Under the pieces are notes generated by a model, which was not told the DNA's origin, made no database searches, and was given only the letters and a program-made list of their open reading frames with translations. The position numbers were made by a program, and so were the translations under genes. A DNA stretch of 64,000 nucleotides from positions 1,096,298-1,160,297 of the forward strand of contig KB445791.1 in the NCBI GenBank assembly GCA_000320605.2. Direction: 5' to 3'. Below are positions 1 through 10,994 of the stretch, piece by piece. The stretch comes from Gelatoporia subvermispora B (lineage: Eukaryota > Basidiomycota > Agaricomycetes > Polyporales > Gelatoporiaceae). The first letter of the stretch is position 1. Each line of letters opens with the position of its first letter.

Positions 1-1166
1 AGCAGTGAGCACACGATGGGCTAAAGGGTAGGTTTTGACATGGACGCTTTCGCTGCCTACCTCAGACCTGCCCTCGACGCAGAAGTCTGTCTGAGGCTCT
101 CAGCCTGGTGACGAATAGCACGACCCATGTACTGTAGTAGTATACGGAAGCGTAATATATACTGCAAATCACAGAAAGCAGGGCTGAATGAACGGCGGGT
201 ACAGGGCTACCAATATCTCGCTAGTAAATCTGGAATATATTCCGTATAACCCAAATTGGGCGGATCCAGCATCTGAGCGGAATATGGCCGGCACCTAAGC
301 CAGCATATGGCCGGAATGTGAGGGATCGGGGCTCATTTCGACCACATGCTGGATTTCGTGTTATCCGGGGCGCATGTGGCTGGCATGTGGCCGGAATACC
401 GGATGTCGGGGCACATTCCGGGAGGGGTGTCGCCCGGCGTTTAACGCAGTGTACACTACTCTTCACATCATGATCAACGGTGATGCGATCAACGACGACC
501 AAAAATGGGTTCCTGCATTACGCAGTCCCGTCGACGAATTCTCTCACTTTTCGCGATCTCCTCCTCGCGGGCTCTCCTACTACGGGCTCGCTCTCACTGG
601 TTGCAACGTTGCTCTTTTGTCCGGCTCGGCTTCCACCTCTAGTAGGATCGATCTGGATAACCCATCATCAATAGATACTATACACGACATGGCCTATTTC
701 TACCACCATGACTAGGGCGATTTGTATACTGTTGACGCCGACTTGAAGACCCACACAATCACCTCGTCTCGTGCGACTAGCCGGACGATAGAATTCGATC
801 AGCGCCTCGTTGAGCGCGACGGCTGTTGTATCGTTACATCGCTTGACCACACCGACTGTGATGGCGCATATGTTATTCGTTCTGTTTTTGATGACGATGT
901 ATGTCTCTATCTATTCACCCGGCGAGCTGATCGTTGAATCTACTTCCAGTATATCAAATGCGTGACCACCGTGCGACACCTCAATGAAGATCCAGTCATC
1001 ACCAGCAATGAGCATCGATGACCCGCGTAATGGCCTGCTGATTAACAAACATGCTCACCACGCCCTTAGCATAGTCGCTGCTATCTTACCGGCACGTTCC
1101 TCGAAAGTTCTGCATTGAGCATCGTTTCTTATTCTTATTTATCATATTTAGATCTCGCAGCCTCTC
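1..1166. other. Region with no confident gene
   Basis: No complete gene can be supported here. It contains a pair of imperfect 40-nt direct repeats (see 301-420). A short open frame at 722-937 (+) encodes about 71 residues, including FDQRLVERDGCCIVTS followed by an acidic stretch. This weakly resembles the start of the HNH-type nuclease domain found in many basidiomycete proteins, but the expected His-Ile-Ile core is absent. It may be a decayed fragment or chance. Confidence 0.4.
301..420. repeat. Two imperfect 40-nt direct repeats
   Basis: Positions 301-340 and 381-420 align without gaps with 28 of 40 identical bases, an exact 80-nt offset. Both carry the core TGGCCGGAAT followed by TCGGGGC and CATT. 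A third partial match to the ATGGCCGG core lies near 283-290. The function is unknown; it could be a remnant of a repetitive element. Confidence 0.5.
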
Positions 1167-1646
1167 ATGGATGACTCGCATGCTCCGAATGGTCGGTCCG
1201 GATACTACTTCCAACGCTTCTCCCCATCGAACCGTTATCATCCTATGAACAGTCATAACTGGCTCCTGCGTCAACCTGAGTCTCTGGAACAATGGCCCAC
1301 TCTCACCGTCTTTACAATGGTATACGGCGCAATGGCACTGAAATACTGGGGCCTTCCGCCGTGTGTCGAAAGACTACGAAAGACCCATAGCTCCGACTTC
1401 TATTCGCCTTCCGTGCAGAGAAGAAGTGAACGGCAAGACGAGGAGAGGCAAGAGCGACTCGCAGAGCGACAGAAGCGGCGTCAAGAACCTGACATGCTTG
1501 AGCTGCTGGATGTAGTTTCGCAATCAATGCGCCCTCGCAGACCAAGTCATGAAGCAGAGCAAGCGAGGCAAAAGAGGGAGCAGCGCGAGAGGGAAGAATC
1601 GGACAGGAAAGTACAGGACTGGCTTAATGAATCGATGGATGCCTAG
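1167..1646 (+). CDS. Unrecognised charged protein (159 aa)
   Basis: This is a single open frame from ATG at 1167 to TAG, with no recognised family. The middle (about residues 45-75) has a hydrophobic, aromatic stretch, TVFTMVYGAMALKYWG. The C-terminal half is strongly charged, rich in Arg, Glu and Gln, and likely to form a coiled coil (for example ERQDEERQERLAERQKRR). The skewed but coherent composition argues for real coding sequence rather than a chance frame. It could be one exon of a larger gene whose upstream exons I cannot define. No splice signals were needed. The product's role is unknown. Confidence 0.4.
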   Translation: MDDSHAPNGRSGYYFQRFSPSNRYHPMNSHNWLLRQPESLEQWPTLTVFTMVYGAMALKYWGLPPCVERLRKTHSSDFYSPSVQRRSERQDEERQERLAERQKRRQEPDMLELLDVVSQSMRPRRPSHEAEQARQKREQREREESDRKVQDWLNESMDA

Positions 1647-2141
1647 CGACTGGCCTTGCTGTGTTCGATTCCTGTGTTGTACGCGGACATGTCTTTCTGT
1701 GTTCTCAGTTATCAGGTGACGTATATTGTAGTGTATGGGCCTATGGACCATGTATTGTATTATGTTACTCTACGAGATCGAGAGAAGCAGTGTTTCTTCG
1801 ACTGAATCTTTCGATACCGACGAGCTGCACTCGGGCAATCTGGGCCAACCTGATACGCGATTTCAGGGTGAGCTAACGTTCGTTCACCCCGGTGCTTCTC
1901 GGGTAGGTGCTCGCGGGTTCTTTGGGAGGATGCTCATCCCGGAGGGCCGCATACGAAGAATGTACCGTCAGTCACATTGCTCACTACGCGCGGTGAAAGC
2001 CTTCCACATCAGCTTTACGATGCAGCGGGCCAATAACAAACCCAATTACTGTGCTTCCCTTGTAGAATTAGTGCGCCCTATGATTCATCTACACCTACAC
2101 CCTACACCACGGTATACCCAGATCCGTAAACGTCCGTAAAA
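1647..2141. other. Intergenic, nothing supported
   Basis: About 500 bases lie between the unrecognised gene and the 3' end of the ArfGAP gene. The open frames here look random in composition and I see no conserved motif. Confidence 0.5.
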
Positions 2142-3531
<1,390 letters not shown>

Positions 3532-3698
3532 GACGGTAAGAGATGAAGGGGGATGCAGTGCAATGCAGCTGTGTGCAGGCGTGTGCGATGTGTCCGCCAG
3601 GCGCCCTCCTCGTGATATTTGCCGCTATTTACCCGGTGGCAATTCCATCCCCTCCACGTCCTCGCAATCCTTCCAGTACCGTGCCTAGAACACAACTT
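3532..3698. promoter_or_regulatory. Divergent promoter, ArfGAP/GET2-like
   Basis: Only 167 bp separate the two start codons of the ArfGAP (-) and GET2-like (+) genes, so both genes must share or overlap their core promoters. No clear TATA box is visible. Confidence 0.5.
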
Positions 3699-4839
3699 AT
3701 GTCCGCAGCGGCAAGAGCAGAGGCAAGGAGAAAAGCCATCTTGGCCCGTGGAGGCGACCGCCTCGCAAAGCTCACTTCCTCGGCGCGAGGCGAGGATGCC
3801 CCAGCGTATATGCACGATGGTGAGCACTAGCTTCGTCATGCACCGTCTCGTGCTGGGCTCAAATTCTGTACTAGACCCTCCACTGGCGCCCTTGCCAGGA
3901 AGGCCGGGTGTGTCCAAGTTTGTCGGCGAAGAAACCGACATGCCTACGCCCCCCAGTGTTTCCCGCAACGCGACCAGCTCGGGCGCGCCACCTACCGCAC
4001 CTATCTTCGGCGCGGGTATGTCAGATCCCTCCGCTTGGTCAGAGGAACAACAAATGCAGTTCATGAACGCGCTACTTGGCGGTGGGCCGCGTTCTGCACC
4101 TCTTCCCGGGCAGCCCAGGATCTCTGCGATGAATGAAGCTGCCGATACGTCATCAATACCAAGCACCGATCCTCTCGCTGCTCTGATGGCTTCCATGGGA
4201 CAACCTGGCATGCCTGGCATGGGGGGTTTCATGCCTCCCACTGGTGCCGCTGCCGCTGCAGGCAAACAAGTCGCAGTACGCCCGAGGACGCTCCTCCAGA
4301 GACTCGCGCCCCTCATCCACCTTGTCGCTGCTTGGATGCTCCTCGCCTATTTTGTCATCTGGCGAGAGCCGGGGGCATATATAGCGGAGACGCACATAGC
4401 AAGCTCCTCCGACGTATTTTGGAAACGCTGGGCTGACCTGGCATGGAGAGCGCCGGACGAAAGTTGGGGAGTACGGACCGTCGTACGTCTGTCTCTCCTA
4501 CGTCTCACTACTTACCACCATACTAACACTCTCCAGCCTTTCTTCTGGGCGTTCACAACCCTTGCGCTAGTCCTACACTCATGGCGCATCTTCACTGGAA
4601 TGGTGAGTCCGCCCTCCGCGCGAGGCCGGTGTCATTCTGACGAGGTCGTAAAGGATGCCGTACAAATGCCCATGCTCCTAGCCTTCGCACTCCCACATCT
4701 ACCCCCACCACTCCCTTCAATCATCACAAATAGCTTCCAGTATTTGCGTATAGGCAGCATCTTTCTCGACGACATAGCAGGGCTTCTGGTTGGTATTGGG
4801 CTGCTCATTTGGATAGCGAGCTGGATAGCAGGGCAATAG
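3699..4839 (+). CDS. GET2: GET2-like tail-anchored protein receptor subunit
   Basis: This is probably the GET2 subunit of the ER receptor that takes tail-anchored proteins from the GET3 ATPase. Exon 1 (3699-3819) encodes a basic N-terminus, ARAEARRKAILARGGDRLAK, like the charged GET3-contacting motif of GET2 proteins. A Pro/Gly-rich linker follows. Three hydrophobic segments lie at the C-terminus: LIHLVAAWMLLAYFVIW, FFWAFTTLALVLHSW and LLVGIGLLIWIASWIAGQ, matching the three-helix GET2 layout. Introns are at 3820-3874, about 4483-4536 and about 4603-4654. The predicted length is about 325 aa. GET2 proteins diverge quickly, so the assignment rests on the basic start plus three C-terminal membrane segments. 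The gene is convergent with the next gene (111 bp apart). Confidence 0.72.
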
Positions 4840-4950
4840 ATATCTGTAATGTTTGTATACGCAATTTTATGCGTTCGCTTGTGTAGCGGAAAGGGGGGTT
4901 GTACGGTGCAGCAAGTACAGTTGTCAGGAGAGCCGTAGGATGTGAGACGT

Positions 4951-5602
4951 TCAAGGCAGCACGGCCGCTGCTCCCTTCTTGCTGGTGTCGAAAAGCTCGC
5001 CAAGAGTGACTTCCCGCGGTGCCTTCTTTTTGTCCTTCTCCTCCCTGGGTCTCGGCTGAGGCTCATCTAGTAGAGGTAGACCAGATGCCTTCCGCTCTCT
5101 TTTCCAGCGTTGCCACGGTGTGCCGCCTGCAACCTCCAGAAGTTCTTGGAAGATAGAAGTCGACCACTTCTTATCCATGTCAACAATCTTCGTCGAGCCG
5201 TCCTCTGAGCGCACACACGTAAGCATCGACACGGTCATCGAACGCGGTAACTCCAAATCTAAGAACTGTGCTCACCGAACTGCACAACCATCTCCGGCTT
5301 CCACTTCTCCTGCTTGGTCTTCGGTACTTTGTTGATTTCGATGTTCAAGGCGGGATTAGCATAGCGAACCCTTGGCAGCTCCTCCTTGACAAAGTGCCTG
5401 CCCGATACGCGCAATTCAGCTGAGCAGGAGCGCATTGCCAGAACCGGACAACGCACCTCGCCGCAATGTGGTCGTTCCTCAGCGCATACTTGAGCTTGAG
5501 TGTTTTGATGTTTACGAGCTCTGGTCGTGGTGCCTTGTTGAGGTTGGCGAGGACCTGGGAGAGCCGTGAGGGCCCGAGGACGGGCTTTGGTCGGCGAGGC
5601 AT
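4951..5602 (-). CDS. Mitochondrial ribosomal protein, L51/S25/CI-B8 domain
   Basis: This is likely a small mitochondrial ribosomal protein, perhaps of the large subunit (MRP49/mL61-like). There are three exons. Exon 1 starts at MPRRPKPVLGPSRLSQVL and runs to DHIAAR. Exon 2 gives HFVKEELPRVRYANPALNIE, the typical L51/S25 pattern of a helix followed by LP-x-hydrophobic-x-Y-x-NP. Exon 3 begins EDGSTKIVDMDKKW and ends with a Lys/Arg-rich tail. The second intron is best read as a 71-nt GTGAGC...CTCAG intron ending near 5203, because the apparent 17-nt alternative is too short to splice. The predicted length is about 172 aa. Which member of the domain family it is (mL61, mS25 or another) is not certain. 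Confidence 0.7.
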
Positions 5603-6529
5603 GGGTGGCGGACGCGAGACAGGCGCCGGGAATTTCGCGAGAAGGTTGTTTGGCCTTGTTGAATCCAGAGGGCGACAGCTTCGATCCAACTCCTCCTATG
5701 TCCAAGATCACGAACAGCCATATTGTCCGTTTCCTATGGCACCAACAGTAAATTTATCGAGAATAAACTGCTGTAAAACTCTCAAAATTATTCTATGACT
5801 TTGCAGCTCATGTGACAACCATATTAAGAGTCCTAGTAGTAAGTATGTGGGAGTCGGCCGGGGAGCTGATGGGTCGTTGGCAGACCCGCACCCACAAAGA
5901 GCCTGTAGAACTTCATTAAAAACACAATGAATGGCTACTGTATCGAAGCAGCCTGTGAAATTTCTGAGATATGCGAATGAATTCACCTTGATTACTAGCA
6001 TTAGGGAAATATGGGATAAAGATCCTCTAGCTCGACGACTTTGGCTGCTTTCACGGAGTGGACGTAGCTGAAGGGTAGTACTGAAAAAGGTGAAACGGAC
6101 ATGAAAAAAGTACGGTGACTGAGATTTTCCCACTTTTGTCCGCTGTCAGCGGCTGAAAATGCACATCTATACATATCAGTGATAGGCTGGGGATGGCGCG
6201 AGACAACTACGCCCACTTCGTCTGGGCCGACAGGTTTTATTGGCGGATGGTACCACGTAATAGTACAATCACAGACAGGCCTCAGCCTGAGGAAAATTCC
6301 GGCCGTGGGCAAGTTCACCATTTAAAAACCTCCCTGCCTCGCAACGTGCATCAGTCTCGCCCACCTCATCCAGGTACCCCCTGCGAGTGTTAGTGATCGT
6401 GGTGAGTTCCCACCTGCCGACTGTCCCTCTGCTGCATCCCTCACATTTCTTCGTTCGCATCGCCCAAACGACTTGATCCCCAGCAACGCCAGCGAAGCAT
6501 TTAGAACGTCGTCAGATACTAGGACGCCG
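5603..6529. other. Intergenic, divergent promoter region
   Basis: About 930 bases lie between the start codons of the ribosomal-protein gene (-) and the small membrane-protein gene (+). A 141-codon open frame on the minus strand (5708-6133) has no recognisable domain and a composition typical of chance frames. Nothing else is supported. Confidence 0.45.
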
Positions 6530-6889
6530 ATGTCGACAAATGAACAAGACGCGGTGTATGCTGAGATCAGACGACATGTTCTAGTCGCAAGCAGTAGCAG
6601 GGTTGGAAGCGCGGAGAGGATGAATGCAATTCGCGAAGCAACCGAGGTGTGCCGCCGACACCTTGAGCGGTTGCCGACGAACACCAGCATAGCACAGCAA
6701 GCCTGGATGCATATAGCTGTCATTGTCCTCACTACCATCTTCTATCTTGCGGTTCACCTCAAAGTAATGATGCTCGATGAGGAGGCAGTGAGTACATCCT
6801 AGACCTTTGCTACCTCAAGGCTAACATTCTGTGTTCAGCGTCATGACGAAGTCGCGCGGGATCTTGAAAGCTCCGGAGAGACGGTGTAA
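6530..6889 (+). CDS. Small single-pass membrane protein, unknown
   Basis: This two-exon gene encodes about 102 aa and belongs to no family I recognise. Exon 1 (6530-6787) encodes a hydrophilic, helix-prone N-terminus and then one membrane segment, MHIAVIVLTTIFYLAVHL, at about residues 62-79. Exon 2 (6839-6889) adds an acidic tail ending ESSGETV. The 51-nt intron (6788-6838) has GTGAGT and TTCAG ends with a CTAAC branch site, and both exons join in frame, which supports a real gene. The membrane segment followed by a short tail suggests a tail-anchored or type II membrane protein. The start at 6530 is chosen because the frame upstream shows no conserved sequence; an in-frame ATG at 6473 is possible. 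Confidence 0.6.
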
Positions 6890-7490
6890 AGCCCAGGCTC
6901 ATGTCGCTTTTTGAATCTTTCATTCTTAATCCCTTTCTCTCGGATGTGCGTACGTTGCAATCCGCCCAGCATCTTCTATATCATCACCACTTCAATACGG
7001 TGTTGCTCCTTGAATGTACCCTGTCGGGATAAAGACTCACTAGGCTCCATTCCACGGTTGATAACTGTACCTAGAGATTGCATCTTTTGGTCGCAACAGT
7101 AGAATGACCAGCTTGATATGCGGCGACGAGTAACGTTTTCGACGTCCTGCCTTGATTCAGACCAGTACGCACTGCGCATCAGCGTCGAGAACGGTCTTAG
7201 TAGTCGGGCTGTATTGACGACAGTGTTTACCACAGATTTCTTAGTCATACTTTTGTAGATCTCAGCAGCGACTCGGTGTGTGCGGATTGCGACGCCTCAG
7301 AGTGAGCTTTCGTAGATTCTCATGCCACGATCAAAGCCAGGCCCAGGAGTCGGACCCGCCGGGTGCGCGAACTTCGGACCGCGCAGCCACAGCACGTGAT
7401 CCGCATACTTATTGGGCGTCTGTAGGCACTTCGATCCGCCACGCCAAGCGTTAGCCTGGAACACTACTCTTACTGAACGTTGTGACCATT
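6890..7490. other. Intergenic, nothing supported
   Basis: About 600 bases lie between the small membrane-protein gene and VPS72. Short frames on both strands have no recognisable motif. The part nearest 7491 presumably holds the VPS72 promoter. Confidence 0.5.
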
Positions 7491-9206
7491 ATGGACGAGT
7501 CAACGGAGAGCCTGGCGACACGCAGGTCGAAGCGAAGTACCGCTGGTAATAGGTGACCGCTCCTCGTGCACTCTTGCCACCCACATGCTCATTGCTGTGA
7601 AGGATGGAAGCCGCGTTGGCGGAGTTCCGCGCCGAAGACATTGGCGTGGATGCTGAAGATGATGTTGACTTTAACATTGAGAAAGGTGATCTCAGATACT
7701 CTACGTTTGCTTTGGAACGTACTCATAGCCTCTGGTATAGATGAGGAAGATGTATTCGGTTCCGACTTCGAAAGTACCGATGAGGAAGCCGTACCAGAAG
7801 ATGTTGACATGGTCGCAGAGAAAGTCGTCCAAGATGAAGAAAAAACTACAAGAAAGGTGATTGAAACATATCCGCCCTTTCTCAAGCTGAACTGGGGTGT
7901 TGATGTCGATCCTCAGACAGCGCGCTCCAAGTTGGACAAAGTTACGGCAGCTGCACACGCTCGTCAACGTGCTACCTTTAATCCTGAGGCTCAGGCATCA
8001 TCTAGTTCTGCAGCTGCACGGTCGGCACCCGAAAAGATGAAGCGACGTGTCTCTCTTGGTGTAGCTGTAAATGCTGAAACTGGCGAGGTCCTTGAGCGCA
8101 GCAAGAGGCACAGTCAAAGACGGCATACCATACTGAATACATCCCTCACAGCCGAACGGGTGAAAGAAGAAGAACAAAGGAAGGCGAGTCCGCGTGTTTC
8201 CCAATGCGTTGTACACAATTTTGACTAGCGTTCACGCAGTCGGCTCTTCCGAAAAAGACTAAAACCAAAATCCGCGCTCCGACGCAGACTGAACTGATTG
8301 CACGGGCGTTGGACATGGAAGAAGGTAACATAGTCGAGCACCGAGAATATCTCAGTCTGGAAGAGGAGAAACGGAGGAAAGCACGGCTTATCCGCACGGC
8401 CATCCAAGGACCACTCTTACGATGGGTCAGCAAGACCGGCGAAGAAATAGTCAAAGTTGTACCGCCTCCTCCACCTCCGGCACCTGTGTATCCCGCTTCT
8501 ACGTCATCACATGCACCAAATCATTCGTCGCCTCATTATTATGGATATTCTGTTTCTCCGGGGCAAACAGGTCACCCAAATCCAGGAGCATATTACTATT
8601 ATCACCCCCCTTACACGCCGAATCCGCAGGGGTCTGCACAACAGCCCAGCCACGCACAGCCGGGGCCATCACAGCAGTCATACGTTCCAGGCCATCTGGG
8701 TCAAAGCATAACGAGTACATCATCTGCTCCGGCCCAAGCGGCACCCGACCCAATCGAAAGAACAGAAAAAGTTTCAAAAAATTACGTTGTGCACGAAATT
8801 TCTCAAGTGCAGGGCTCTCGGCCCACTTGGCTTGCCACGATGAAAGCCATGTTCGGCGACGATGTCAAATGGGACGAGCTAAGAGTATACACGAACAAAG
8901 GGCGGCCTCTTTGTACGTCCCTACCCTCTCATACCTTTGGATCCCATCTCATGCAGGTCATGGTAAGATCGGCCCTCCCAGACATGCCCAATGACAGGGA
9001 AAACTGCACTGTACCGTGATCCACGCACGAACGTTCCATTTGCGGACATTGGGGCGTATGATACACTCACCAAGCTGCTGTCTCATGAGTACATCTGGAG
9101 CCCTACATTGGGGTGCTATATTGCCCGTGAGGGAAGCGTATTTGCCCCTGATCGCGCCGAATCCGCTTCGACGTCTAGGAAACGTGCGAGGAATGCAGCT
9201 AGCTGA
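7491..9206 (+). CDS. VPS72: SWR1 complex subunit VPS72/SWC2 (YL1 family)
   Basis: This is a nuclear histone chaperone subunit that binds H2A.Z-H2B for deposition by the SWR1 remodeller. The spliced start gives ATRRSKRSTAGNRMEAALAE, the YL1 N-terminal signature. An acidic stretch (DEEDVFGSDFESTDEE) and a basic helical region follow. The C-terminus carries the YL1-C domain, TCPMTGKTALYRDPRTNVPF. There are five exons, with introns 7553-7602, 7686-7740, 8184-8239 and 8913-8967, giving about 499 aa. Two introns are unusual. The third begins with GC (AAG|GCGAGT) because only that junction keeps the frame. The fourth ends at TAAG, skipping an earlier CAG that would introduce a stop. A proline/tyrosine-rich linker precedes the YL1-C domain. 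Confidence 0.9.
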
Positions 9207-9842
9207 CCTAACTGCATGAGAGTCTTATGACCTTGTGCTGGACCGTGGAATGATGGACAGCTGTATGATATGTTGGGGCGACTATCAGAGTTCTGTGGCT
9301 GAGGACAACGGATATGACGCTGTAATGATGGAATAAAATAAAAGAATTGGCGGTACGTCCGACTTGTTCCATGTCTTTTTGTGCATCATCAAATGGAACA
9401 TGCCATTCTGTGCGGTGCGCGGCTTCAGTGAGGTGACCGACAGCGATCATTGGTGGTTCCACGTATTTGCTTCGCAGATGGAACGTGGGCACAGCCCCGA
9501 TCAGCCTGAACGAGTCATCGTGCGCAGCTCTATACGATGGATGTACTCTTGAGGGGACTACTTGTTGAAGGTCGAAAAGAGCCTCGTGCCCAATTTCCTG
9601 GCTCAACTATTCACCGGGAGCCATCGATACTGTATGTGGCTCTACGATTGTTAGTTGCCGAGGAATGGGCGTCAACTCGATCTATTGTCCCCGTGGCCTC
9701 TATCCTCTACCTCGCTCTCCTAGTAAACCTTGTAGAAGCAGGTCTCACGAAAAAGAAGTGGCGTCAGCAAACTGCCGCACTCGCTTTGACCTAATAGTCC
9801 GAAGGTCAAAGCGCCAGACATACAGTGCCACTCGATCTGCGA
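9207..9842. other. Intergenic, nothing supported
   Basis: About 640 bases lie between VPS72 and the next gene. A 132-codon minus-strand frame (9208-9606) has no family resemblance and is judged a chance frame. Confidence 0.45.
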
Positions 9843-9849
9843 TATAAAG
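9843..9849 (+). promoter_or_regulatory. TATA-like box
   Basis: TATAAAG lies 88 nt upstream of the ATG at 9937, followed by a CT-rich leader, as in many fungal promoters. Confidence 0.45.
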
Positions 9850-9936
9850 GCCGCAGCTCATAATCAACCCTCGCCACACTTCTTCATCGCTTCTACCTCT
9901 CAAGTTCACTGTCTTTAAGACAAGGTTTTCCGATCG

Positions 9937-10536
9937 ATGATGAAAGACACAATGCAGACGATGAAGGGACCTAGCAGCTCTGCATTGTATCGAGTCATCA
10001 AGCCACAGCCACCAGCGGTGTCCATGAAATCTAGGAGATATGGAACCTCAGACAGTTCGCAACCGCCACCACTAACAGACAATGAGTCGGATATATACTC
10101 GGAATCCGAAGGCGACTCGGAGACAGACGACGATTCTGACTTTCGGCCAGAAGGCCTCGATCAAGCTTGGGATTACAGTTTCAAGGTGCGCCACAGCTCC
10201 TGAGCACAATGTGGCCCGATATCTCCGGTACTGACATCGGTCAATTCTACCAGCGGAAGCAAAATGTATGGGTTATGCGAAGCAACAGGTGGTGGTACGG
10301 ACATGTTGTCAGGATCAAGACCGATTCATCCTGGAGCCAGGTTAGTAGTTAATATTATATGGCCACATCGTACTGTGGATGTGTCCTTATCCATCTTTCT
10401 TCAGGACGGCGTGCATTATCTTGTCCAGTATGGCGGAAGGTTCAGGGCCTGGTTCTCTCCTCTGGAGGGTGTAATGAAGCCAAACACGCGCTACATACGC
10501 CAATTACTCAGGGGAAAAGGTTATCTCGGGAAGTGA
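9937..10536 (+). CDS. Small acidic protein with Tudor-like C-terminus
   Basis: This three-exon gene (9937-10185, 10254-10340, 10405-10536; both introns phase 0) encodes 155 aa. Residues 1-83 are hydrophilic and become strongly acidic (SESEGDSETDDDSDF). The second and third exons encode a compact aromatic module: NVWVMRSNRWWYGHVVRI, then YLVQYGGRFRAWFSPLEGV. The spacing of Trp/Tyr, Gly and beta-prone stretches resembles Tudor or chromo-barrel folds that read methylated histones, but this is inference, not a family match. It lies next to VPS72 on the same strand, which fits a chromatin role only loosely. An in-frame Met one codon after the first is also possible as start. I do not recognise a named family. 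Confidence 0.6.
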
Positions 10537-10994
10537 TGGCCTCTCCGGCAGGTTCTGGGTCTCCTAGCATCTTTGACTTCGCCTCAAGACATTTAAGTAT
10601 TTTTCTCCCGGAAGTTGTCTCTTGGGACGTAGATCACCATCACCTCGAGCTCATGGCACTATGAAAGAAGATACCTCGCACAGTCCATCCATGTATCCGT
10701 AGTTTTTCGGTGTAACTGTACGATATGAATCGATATGTCACATGCATACCTCAGTGAGATGATCCTTGTGTGCCTTCCCTAGACTGTGATCCGCAGGGAT
10801 GAGTAATTTCGGCGGTGCTCGCCTGGTCTGGGTATGTGTTGGCTAGAGTTGGGGCTGGTGGCGAGCTGGAGGCGCCTAGATCTCGATTCTACGCATGTCA
10901 AGACAGGCGCCTGCGCGTGCCCCGCCCTCGCCACCCTCCCTTGACCGTCCTCCTACAACTCTTCGTTATCTCTTCTGACCAAGCATCACTCAAG
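10537..10994. other. Intergenic, CAND1 promoter region
   Basis: About 460 bases with a CT-rich stretch (10918-10960) just before the CAND1 start, typical of a fungal core promoter and leader. No gene is seen. Confidence 0.5.

Noticed and set aside
5240..5260. A 17-nt intron in the L51/S25-type ribosomal protein gene
   Set aside because: It joins in frame but is far below workable intron length. A 71-nt intron with the same donor and a CTCAG acceptor also keeps the frame and the domain.
5708..6133. 141-codon minus-strand frame as a gene
   Set aside because: No domain, no splice partners, and composition like non-coding DNA.
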